Below, in pieces: positions 57,631 through 64,000 of a stretch of DNA of 64,000 nt. This stretch comes from CAJCIS01 sp965276755 (GTDB lineage: Bacteria > Pseudomonadota > Alphaproteobacteria > Acetobacterales > Acetobacteraceae). The translations under genes were made by a program, and so were the position numbers. How positions within the stretch are numbered: position 1 is the stretch's first letter; each line of letters opens with the position of its first letter. Location of the stretch: the NCBI GenBank assembly GCA_965276755.1, contig OZ255625.1, forward strand, positions 3,224,001-3,288,000. Direction: 5' to 3'. The notes below the pieces were generated by a model, which made no database searches, was not told where the DNA came from, and worked only from the letters and a program-made list of their open reading frames with translations.

Positions 57631-58440
57631 TTAGGCTGCATCGGGACCCAGCCGGAAATTGATCCAAACCAGCAAATCCAGCCGGCGGCCGCGCAGCTTT
57701 GGCGGCGCGCTTGGAATTATCGCGTCTCGCACTGCGGCAAGTGCGGCATTATCCAAAATCCGCGAGAGGCTGGAGGCGACGACACTGACGTCCCTCACCG
57801 TGCCGTCCAGGTATGTGAAGCGCAGCCGAGTCCGGCCCTGCCTGTGCTGCCGGCCCGCCGCGGCCGGCAATACGGCCGCGCGCTGCACCGCCGCGTCGAT
57901 GCGCGCTTCCAGGGCGGGCAGCAGCGCGTCTGCATCGATTGCCGGGGCAGGGACTGGACTGCTTCGAAGGCCCGGGGGCGCGGAATTGCCACTGCGTGCC
58001 GCAACGGCGGCGGCGGTCTTGACCGGGCTGGTGACCATTGGCCTGCCGGACGGCAGGACAGTCTGGTGCATGGGTTGCGTGTGAACGGAGAGCGCGCGCA
58101 CCGGGGCCAGGCGCGCCACCGGCGCTGGGGGCGCCTGCAAAATGGCCGAGCCCAACGGCGATATCTGGGCCATTACCACCACGAAACCAGGCTCGGGCCG
58201 CGGCGGCGGAAGGGGTGAGACGACCAGGCGGACCACGAGTGCCAGCAGGAGCCCGTGGATTGCAAGGGCGCCCCCGGCCGGCATCAGGCGTGCACGACCA
58301 TCCGCGCCTCGCCGCAGGCAAAGCCGGTCCGCAACGTTCAACGGCGGCAGAACAGAGGCCAGACGAGCACCATCGGCAGCAGGACGGGCGAGGTCTAGCA
58401 TGGCCGCGCCGGCGGGGGCAGCCTGACACGCAACTATCAT
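57631..58440 (-). CDS. TonB-like energy transducer
   Basis: The 269-residue product has an N-terminal region, a membrane segment (GGALAIHGLLLALVVRLVVS), a Pro-rich periplasmic spacer (PLPPPRPEPG) and a C-terminal TonB-like domain (RLRFTYLDGTVRDVSVVASSLSRILDNAALAAVRDAI). It couples the inner-membrane proton gradient to an outer-membrane receptor; the divergent receptor gene at 58524 is the likely partner. ATG 58440 (or 58401) may be used. ExbB/ExbD are not in the window. Confidence 0.82.
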   Translation of the reverse strand: MIVACQAAPAGAAMLDLARPAADGARLASVLPPLNVADRLCLRRGADGRARLMPAGGALAIHGLLLALVVRLVVSPLPPPRPEPGFVVVMAQISPLGSAILQAPPAPVARLAPVRALSVHTQPMHQTVLPSGRPMVTSPVKTAAAVAARSGNSAPPGLRSSPVPAPAIDADALLPALEARIDAAVQRAAVLPAAAGRQHRQGRTRLRFTYLDGTVRDVSVVASSLSRILDNAALAAVRDAIIPSAPPKLRGRRLDLLVWINFRLGPDAA

Positions 58441-58523
58441 CTTGCCGTCATCCGCGCCTCATTGATCGCTGCCCGTTAGCATGGGAAGGGCTGCTGCGCC
58501 TCCATCTACCCGGTGATTCATCA

Positions 58524-60842
58524 ATGAATTGCAAGACGATCCTGACCTTATGTGGTGTGGCACAGGCCGCACTTGGCCATGCCGCGCGCGCGCAGATCGC
58601 GGGCCCGCAGATCAGTCTGGGGGATGTGCAGGTGGTGGGCAGCACGCCGTTGCTGGGCTCGGGCATCGATCGTGACCAGATACCGGCGGCCACCAACGTG
58701 CTCGGCGCGCGGGACATCGACCGCACGGGCGTGCCCAGCCTGACGGGTGCGATCCTGGAGAATATTCCCGGTGCCACGATCAATGACACCGAGGGCAATA
58801 TTTTTCAGCCCGACATTATTTTTCGCGGCTTTACCGCTTCGCCGACGGCCGGCGCGTCCCAGGGATTGGCGGTCTATGTCAATGGCGCGCGGTTCAATGA
58901 CGCGTTTGGCGATACGGTGAACTGGGATCTTATTCCCTCCATTGCCATCGATACGGTGAATGTGGAGGCGTCCAACCCCGTCTTTGGGCTGAATGCGCTT
59001 GGCGGTTCGGTCAACGTGCAGATGAAGAATGGCTTTGGCTTTCACGGTGCTGACGTGACCGCCTATGGCGGATCGTATGGGCGCGGCGCAGGCATTGCCG
59101 AGTTTGGGCGGCAATGGGGCGATTTCGCGGTCTATGCGGCGGGCGAGATTACCCATGATGACGGGTTTCGCCAGACGAGCGCGTCGGACATCTACCGGCT
59201 TTATACCGACCTCGGCTGGCGCAGCGATGTGGCGGAACTGCATCTGGACGTGACGGCGGCGGATAATACGCTGGGCAATCCCGGGGCCTCGCCGGTGCAG
59301 GCACTGGATGCGAATATTTCAAACATTTTCACGGCACCCAATGAGGTCTATAACAAATATGTGAGCGTCAATCTGAACGGCAGCGTCAGCTTGGGCGATG
59401 CGTGGTCGTTGCAGGGCCTGGCTTATTTTCAGAACCTGACGCAGCGTGTGCCGAACGGCATCACCTCGGGCGTGGCGCCGTGCGGCAATGGTTTGCTGTG
59501 CAATGGTGACGGCACTGTGGTGACCGGGCGCGGCGGTGCGCCGGTTACCGATTTTCTTGCTGGCGGCCTTTATTCTGGGTTGAGCGTGCAGGGGCTGGAC
59601 AGCCATGCCTATGGCGCTTCCGTGCAGGCGACCGATGACGCCGATCTGGCGGGGCGTCATAATCATCTGGTAGCGGGAGTGAGTTTTGATGGATCGGATA
59701 GTGTTTTTGACGGATCGCAGCAGCTTGGTGGGTTTGATCCCTACACGCGGTTCTTTGTTGGGCCAGGGGTGACGCAGGATCAGCCATCCGAGGGAGTCAA
59801 TCCGGTACTTGTCGTTTCGACCACGCGTTTTTATGGCGTTTTTGCGCAGGATGTGTTTTCCGTCATTCCCGGGCTGGATCTGAGCCTGGCCGGGCGTTTC
59901 AACACTGCCGAGATTGATTTGCACGACAAGCTGGGCGGGCCCGTTGTCGGGCAGCACAGCTATGACCGGTTCAATCCGAGTGCCGGCCTGACCTATGCGG
60001 TGGCACCTTGGGTTTCGGTTTACGGGAGCTATTCGGAAACCAACCGGGCGCCGACGCCACAGGAATTGTCCTGCGCGAGTGCGGCGACGCCTTGCTCGTT
60101 GCTGAATTTCTTTGTGGGCGATCCGAACCTCAAGCAGGTTGTGGCGCGCACTTTCGAGGGTGGGGTGCGCGGCCATTTGGGTGATGTGGCGGGCGGCAGG
60201 CTGGGCTACAACGCGGACTATTTCTACACCAAGAATTTCGATGACCTGATCTATGAGTCGACCATTCAAAATCCGAACCTGGATTTCTATACGAATGCGG
60301 GCAAGACGCTGAGGCAGGGTGTTGAAGCGAATGTGCATTATGATCGGCGCGCGCTGCATCTGACTTTGGGCTATGCGTTTACGGATGCGACGTTCCGTTC
60401 GCCACTGGTTCTGGATGGCGGGTCCAATCCGGCGGCCAATGCAAACGGGCAGATCGATGTGGTGCCGGGCGATCGCATTCCAGGCATTCCGCGCGATCGG
60501 GTTACCGCGGTCGTGCAATATGATGTGACGTCCGATTGGTCCGTGGGAGGGTCTGCGATCTTGCAGAGTTCGCAGTATCGGTTTGGCGATGATTCCAATT
60601 TGACCAAGCCGGTGGGCGGTTATGTGGTAGTCGATTTCAATACGGCTTATCGCGTGACGCCGCGTATTACCTTGTTTGGTTTGGTGAACAATGTGTTTGA
60701 CAAGCGGTATGATACATATGGCGGGTTTGGGCCGGTGGGCGATGTGCCTTGGCCGAATGTGCCTGGCGGGGTGAGCGACCCGCGGACGGCGAGCCCGGGC
60801 GTACCGATTGCGGGGTATGGGGGGGTTAGAGTTGCATTCTAG
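58524..60842 (+). CDS. TonB-dependent outer-membrane receptor
   Basis: The 772-residue product has a signal peptide (MNCKTILTLCGVAQAALG), a plug domain (LENIPGATINDTEGNIFQPDIIFRGFTASPTAG, residues about 75-110; GLAVYVNGARFNDAFGDTVNWDLIPS) and a 22-strand-type barrel ending with GYGGVRVAF, aromatic terminal. It imports an unknown ligand. Its location at the end of the XoxF/PQQ region suggests a lanthanide chelate or PQQ, but this is inference from position. It is divergent from a TonB-like gene 83 bp upstream. Confidence 0.88.
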   Translation: MNCKTILTLCGVAQAALGHAARAQIAGPQISLGDVQVVGSTPLLGSGIDRDQIPAATNVLGARDIDRTGVPSLTGAILENIPGATINDTEGNIFQPDIIFRGFTASPTAGASQGLAVYVNGARFNDAFGDTVNWDLIPSIAIDTVNVEASNPVFGLNALGGSVNVQMKNGFGFHGADVTAYGGSYGRGAGIAEFGRQWGDFAVYAAGEITHDDGFRQTSASDIYRLYTDLGWRSDVAELHLDVTAADNTLGNPGASPVQALDANISNIFTAPNEVYNKYVSVNLNGSVSLGDAWSLQGLAYFQNLTQRVPNGITSGVAPCGNGLLCNGDGTVVTGRGGAPVTDFLAGGLYSGLSVQGLDSHAYGASVQATDDADLAGRHNHLVAGVSFDGSDSVFDGSQQLGGFDPYTRFFVGPGVTQDQPSEGVNPVLVVSTTRFYGVFAQDVFSVIPGLDLSLAGRFNTAEIDLHDKLGGPVVGQHSYDRFNPSAGLTYAVAPWVSVYGSYSETNRAPTPQELSCASAATPCSLLNFFVGDPNLKQVVARTFEGGVRGHLGDVAGGRLGYNADYFYTKNFDDLIYESTIQNPNLDFYTNAGKTLRQGVEANVHYDRRALHLTLGYAFTDATFRSPLVLDGGSNPAANANGQIDVVPGDRIPGIPRDRVTAVVQYDVTSDWSVGGSAILQSSQYRFGDDSNLTKPVGGYVVVDFNTAYRVTPRITLFGLVNNVFDKRYDTYGGFGPVGDVPWPNVPGGVSDPRTASPGVPIAGYGGVRVAF

Positions 60843-60966
60843 GCGGGTCGTGCGCGGCCATTGGCAGGGCGGCGGGTGCCGCGGTGCCGCCATTGGTGTT
60901 CACAATGCCGGTTGTTGATCGTTCCGACTACCGGTTGATCCGTTAAGTTGCCGATAGCTAAATTAA

Positions 60967-61005
60967 TGACGGGGGGTCTGGGGGGGGGATGGCACATCTC
61001 CCCCA
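60967..61005. repeat. Family A repeat, right half (A17)
   Basis: TGACGGGGGGTCTGGGGGGG then ATGGCACATCTCCCCCAG. It is between the TonB-dependent receptor and chorismate mutase genes. Confidence 0.82.
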
Positions 61006-61031
61006 GTTCTTCACCTTGCCTAACAAAGCCT

Positions 61032-61328
61032 TCACGGCGCAGAGGCCCTCGCCTGCTCATGATGATGAATCACCTCGCGTATCACGAACGCCAAAAACTT
61101 TTCCGCAAATGCCGGATCGAGCTTGGCACCCTCCGCCAGACTGCGCAGCCGCGCAATCTGGCGCGCCTCGCGCGCAGGGTCGGCCGGCGGCAGGGACAGG
61201 CGCGCTTTCAGCCGCCCCACCTGCTGCGTGCATTTGAAGCGCTCGGCCAGCAAATAGATCAACGCGGCATCGATGTTGTCGATACTGCCGCGCAGGGCGA
61301 GTAATTCCTCGGGCGTATCGGGGTCCAT
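61032..61328 (-). CDS. Chorismate mutase (AroQ class)
   Basis: The 98-residue product is a helical AroQ-type chorismate mutase of aromatic amino-acid synthesis. LRGSIDNIDAALIYLLAERFKCTQQVGRLKA (residues about 11-41) is the first long helix with the substrate-binding Arg and Lys; RQIARLRSLAEGAKLDPAFAEKFLAFVIREVIHHH follows. It starts 3 bp after the stop of the gene at 61331, so the two are co-transcribed. A longer frame to 61547 has no better start. The symbol is not assigned because several AroQ types exist. Confidence 0.87.
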   Translation of the reverse strand: MDPDTPEELLALRGSIDNIDAALIYLLAERFKCTQQVGRLKARLSLPPADPAREARQIARLRSLAEGAKLDPAFAEKFLAFVIREVIHHHEQARASAP

Positions 61329-61330
61329 GC

Positions 61331-62566
61331 TCAATCTTGTTCCGTCCGCAGCGCGTCGTGCCCGCGCAGCACGATGGCGCCGACCGTGTCGCGCAAATTG
61401 CCGCCGTCGAAGAGTTGCCCGGCAATGCCGGCCGCCGCTGCGGCCTGCATGTCGGTGTCCTGATTGCCGATCAGCATGCAATGGCGGGGTTCGAGCTCCC
61501 AGGCCGAAATCAGGTTGAGGATCATGCCAGGGCCCGGCTTGCGCCAATCACTGCGGCGGCGATAAGCGGGCAGGGTGGCTTCGGGGTGGTAGGGGCAGAA
61601 GCGCACGTCATCGATCGTGCCGCCGTGCCGGCGCGTCTCGTCGGCCATCCAGGCGAGCAGGGATGTCGCGTCCGCCTCGGTATAGAGGCCGCGGGCGATG
61701 CCGCTCTGGTTGGTGGCGACGAAGACGTGCCAGCCGTGCTCGGTGGCGAGGCGGACGGCGTCGAGTGCGCCGGTGACCCACTCCCAACGCTCGCGCGTGC
61801 CGACATAGCCGTGATCGTGGTTGAGCACGCCGTCCCGGTCCAGGATCAGCGAAGGGCGGTCCAAGATTGCCGGCAGTTCGCGGCGCGCGTGGGCGAGTGC
61901 ATCGGGCGAGTGCGTGGTGACGAAGCGGCCGGAGAGCGTTGTTGCGCGCAACTGGCCGGCCTTGGCGAATGCTGTGAGCAGGTCGCCATCGCCCGCGGTC
62001 TCGATGGCCTCGCGCTTCAGGGCGGCGATGCCGGCATAGGCCAGGCCCGAGGCCCCGCCGGTTTGCAGGCCTATGACGCGATCGCCCTGTAGCGTCACCA
62101 CGCTATGCCCCACTGCATCGGGCACCTCATGCACCACTATTCGGCCCGCAGTACCCGCATCATCGCGGGCGAAATCGGCGAGAAGGTGGGCCAGATTGGC
62201 GTCCAGCAGCGTGTCGCCCTGGCACAGCAGGAAATTGGCTTGCAGGTGCGGTGCTGCCTGGCGCAGCGCCGCGCCGAGGGCGGTGCCGGCCGGTTGCTGG
62301 CAGAAGCGCAGGGATATCTGGCGCGGCAGGCCCTCGGCGGCATTGCGCACGATGTCCTCGATGCCGACGGGCAGGGCGCCGCTCAGCACCACGAAATCGG
62401 TGACGCCAAAGCGCAGCCATTCGCGCATCAGCCAGGCAATGAACGGTCGCTTGCCGATCGGCAGCGCGGCACGCGGTGTGCCCGCATCGATGCGGTCGCT
62501 GGATGTGGCAAGTGCGTCCGCCAGGATGACGCATTGGCCGATGGTTGCGGGGCGGTCACTTTGCAT
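61331..62566 (-). CDS. Nucleotidyltransferase-like / HAD phosphatase fusion (HddC-GmhB-like)
   Basis: The 411-residue product fuses two folds. Residues 1-225 look like a sugar nucleotidyltransferase: the third block LLCQGDTLLD is present, but the nucleotide-binding signature (GGxGTRL..PK) is VILADALATSSDRIDAGTPR, so it lacks key Gly and Arg. Residues 235-411 are a HAD phosphatase (ILDRDGVLNHDHG with Asp243 and Asp245; FVATNQSGIARG; GNQDTDMQAA), GmhB-like with Cys ligands partly kept (CPYHPEA). A heptose-bisphosphate role is likely for the HAD part. Chorismate mutase follows directly. Confidence 0.82.
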   Translation of the reverse strand: MQSDRPATIGQCVILADALATSSDRIDAGTPRAALPIGKRPFIAWLMREWLRFGVTDFVVLSGALPVGIEDIVRNAAEGLPRQISLRFCQQPAGTALGAALRQAAPHLQANFLLCQGDTLLDANLAHLLADFARDDAGTAGRIVVHEVPDAVGHSVVTLQGDRVIGLQTGGASGLAYAGIAALKREAIETAGDGDLLTAFAKAGQLRATTLSGRFVTTHSPDALAHARRELPAILDRPSLILDRDGVLNHDHGYVGTRERWEWVTGALDAVRLATEHGWHVFVATNQSGIARGLYTEADATSLLAWMADETRRHGGTIDDVRFCPYHPEATLPAYRRRSDWRKPGPGMILNLISAWELEPRHCMLIGNQDTDMQAAAAAGIAGQLFDGGNLRDTVGAIVLRGHDALRTEQD

Positions 62567-62615
62567 TGAGCACTCATGTGCCTTAATCGGGCAACCGTGC
62601 CAAGGAGGACAGCGT

Positions 62616-63839
62616 ATGGCCGACCTCCTCTTCATCAGCCATTGCATGCCGTGGCCGCCGGACAAGGGCGAGAAAATCCGCGCCTGGCATTTAATAAAAC
62701 ACCTTTCGGCGACATACCGCGTGCACCTTGGCTGCGTCGTGGGCAATCCCGCAGACATGGACCACGTTGCGCATATGCAGAGTGTGTGCGCCAGCGTGGG
62801 CGCCTTTGGCATCGATCGGCGCGCCCAGAAAATACGCGCGCTGCTGCGTGCGCGGCCGGGGCGGCCGTTGATGCCGGATTTCTACTCCTCACCGTCCCTG
62901 CAACGATGGATTGAAGAGATCCTGCAGCGCGAGCCGATCGCCGCGATCTATATCTACACCGTGGCCATGGCCCCTTACGTGCTTCACGCCATGCAGCCGC
63001 TTCGCCTGCTCGATGCCGTGGACGTCGATTCGGAGAAATGGCGCGAATATGCCGCCAGAACGCGCTTGCCGATGCGGGCGTTCTGGGCGCGCGAGTCCCG
63101 CACGCTGCTCGCTTACGAACGTGCCGCCGCGGCGTCTTGCGCCCGCACGTATTTCGTTTCCGCGTCGGAGGCGCAGCACTTCGTGGCACTCGCGCCCGAA
63201 AGTGCGGGCAGGGTTGCGGCGCTGGAAAACGGCATCGATCTGTCGCGCTTCTCGCCGGCGCACGATTTCGCCTGGCCCTTCGGCGCGCCGGGGCCTTGCG
63301 TGGTTTTCACAGGGCATATGGATTACTGGCCCAATGCGGATGCGGCGCTTTGGTTCGTGCGCGAAATCATGCCGCTGCTTGGCGGTGGCGTGCGCTTCTG
63401 GATCGTCGGCGCAAATCCCACCGCCGAAATCCGCGCGCTCGCCGAACGGCCAGGCGTGCACGTCACCGGGCGCGTGGCGGACGTGCGGCCCTACGTGGCA
63501 CACGCGCGGGCCATCGTTTGCCCGTTGCGCATTGCGCGCGGCATCCAGAACAAGGTGCTGGAGGGCATGGCCATGGGGCGTGTGGTGATTGCCTCGCCGG
63601 CGGCGTTTGAGGGGGTGCGCGCGCAGGCCGGGCGCGATCTGCTGGTGGCCGAAAGGCCGGGCGACTGGGTGCGGGCTATTCGCGAGACACTTAGCCAAGA
63701 CAACGGCAAAATCGAACAACGCGCGCGCGCAGCGATGGAGGCCAATTACGACTGGACAACGGTTTTACGACCGCTCGACGACGATCTGGAAGAAAGACTG
63801 GGGGAGATGTGCCATCCCCCCCAGACCCCCCGTCTTTGA
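62616..63839 (+). CDS. Glycosyltransferase of the exosortase-associated type, with repeat-encoded tail
   Basis: The 407-residue product begins DLLFISHCMPWPPDKGEKIRAWHLIKHLS, the P-P-x-K-G-x-K-I-R motif of sugar transferases that accompany the PEP-CTERM/EpsH system, and has ALENGIDLSRFSP and GIQNKVLEGMAMGRVVIAS of the GT4 glycosyltransferase C-domain. It probably adds sugars to surface polysaccharide. A perfect AAGGAGG precedes the ATG at 62616. The last 14 codons (RLGEMCHPPQTPRL) are read from repeat A18 and are not expected in the family. Confidence 0.85.
   Translation: MADLLFISHCMPWPPDKGEKIRAWHLIKHLSATYRVHLGCVVGNPADMDHVAHMQSVCASVGAFGIDRRAQKIRALLRARPGRPLMPDFYSSPSLQRWIEEILQREPIAAIYIYTVAMAPYVLHAMQPLRLLDAVDVDSEKWREYAARTRLPMRAFWARESRTLLAYERAAAASCARTYFVSASEAQHFVALAPESAGRVAALENGIDLSRFSPAHDFAWPFGAPGPCVVFTGHMDYWPNADAALWFVREIMPLLGGGVRFWIVGANPTAEIRALAERPGVHVTGRVADVRPYVAHARAIVCPLRIARGIQNKVLEGMAMGRVVIASPAAFEGVRAQAGRDLLVAERPGDWVRAIRETLSQDNGKIEQRARAAMEANYDWTTVLRPLDDDLEERLGEMCHPPQTPRL
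63798..63835. repeat. Family A repeat, left half, inside the 3' end of the glycosyltransferase gene (A18)
   Basis: CTGGGGGAGATG-TGC-CATCCCCCC then CAGACCCCCCGTC. The stop TGA at 63837 comes right after it. Confidence 0.85.
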
Positions 63840-63849
63840 TTTCGCGTCT

Positions 63850-64000
63850 CTAGTTTCCGGTTTTCAGGCCTATGCCGGCGAACTTCTTGTTGAATTTGGC
63901 GACCTGGCCGCCTGTGTCCATGATGCGCTGCACGCCGGTCCAGGCGGGATGGCTCTTGGGGTCCACGTCCAGGCGGAGCGTGTCGCCCGCCTTTCCGTAG
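63850..64000 (-). CDS. rpmE: 50S ribosomal protein L31, 5' end outside the window
   Basis: The reverse frame is open from the window edge to the TAG at 63850. It ends DPKSHPAWTGVQRIMDTGGQ and then VAKFNKKFAGIGLKTGN, the typical C-terminus of alphaproteobacterial L31. Only about 50 residues are visible, with no zinc-type cysteines in this part. It is convergent with the glycosyltransferase gene. Confidence 0.93.
   Translation of the reverse strand, partial: YGKAGDTLRLDVDPKSHPAWTGVQRIMDTGGQVAKFNKKFAGIGLKTGN

Overview
The window is a chromosomal segment of a GC-rich alphaproteobacterium, most likely of the Acetobacteraceae. The evidence is the conserved ubiA / rsmE-gshA block, a K+-independent proton pyrophosphatase, a PqqA precursor of the acetic-acid-bacterium type, and dense families of intergenic hairpin repeats that I associate with acetic acid bacteria. 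The family assignment is inference; no 16S gene is present.

Layout. 1-28 kb is mostly housekeeping and mixed metabolism: a partial WcbI-like gene, gshA, rsmE, ubiA, a methyltransferase, a DedA protein, epmA, an AsmA-like protein, a PEP-CTERM-like protein, an M1 aminopeptidase, enoyl-CoA hydratases, arfB, one complete IS5-type insertion sequence (15689-16999, TTAG target duplication), a DUF2142 membrane protein, an amino acid permease, an acyl-CoA dehydrogenase, tRNA-Ile(CAT), hppA, a phosphoesterase, an amidase and lipB. 28-33 kb has tRNA-Leu(GAG), nrdR, a ThiE-like gene, a CPBP protease, a NUDIX hydrolase, a lactate permease and an SDR enzyme.

34-61 kb is a one-carbon oxidation region. It holds a LysR gene plus fdsGBAD (NAD-linked formate dehydrogenase); frmA; a PQQ-associated ABC transporter set (small exported protein, permease, ATPase, beta-propeller, substrate-binding protein); an orphan pqqA; a quinoprotein-associated metallohydrolase and SoxYZ-like carrier; xoxF-xoxG-xoxJ with a CXXCW protein and a DUF2380/3280-like protein; a porin; a LuxR-type regulator; fghA and gfa; and a divergent TonB / TonB-dependent receptor pair. 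Together these can oxidise methanol to formaldehyde (XoxF, with the lanthanide-type Asp), formaldehyde to formate through glutathione (Gfa, FrmA, FghA; gshA lies 33 kb away) and formate to CO2 (Fds). No calcium-type mxaF is seen. The last 3 kb carries a chorismate mutase, a nucleotidyltransferase-HAD fusion, an exosortase-associated type glycosyltransferase and the 3' end of rpmE.

The most unusual feature is the set of repeats. Four hairpin families (A: GC-rich with a TGC loop, 18 sites; B: A/T-rich, 8 sites; C: GC-rich, 2 sites; D: AGAGCATGTT type, 2 loci) sit in most intergenic gaps. Their stems show compensatory changes. In about seven genes they run in frame into the coding sequence, forming signal-peptide N-regions or C-terminal tails, including the basic tail of the PEP-CTERM-like protein and part of the signal peptides of two genes in the PQQ transporter operon.
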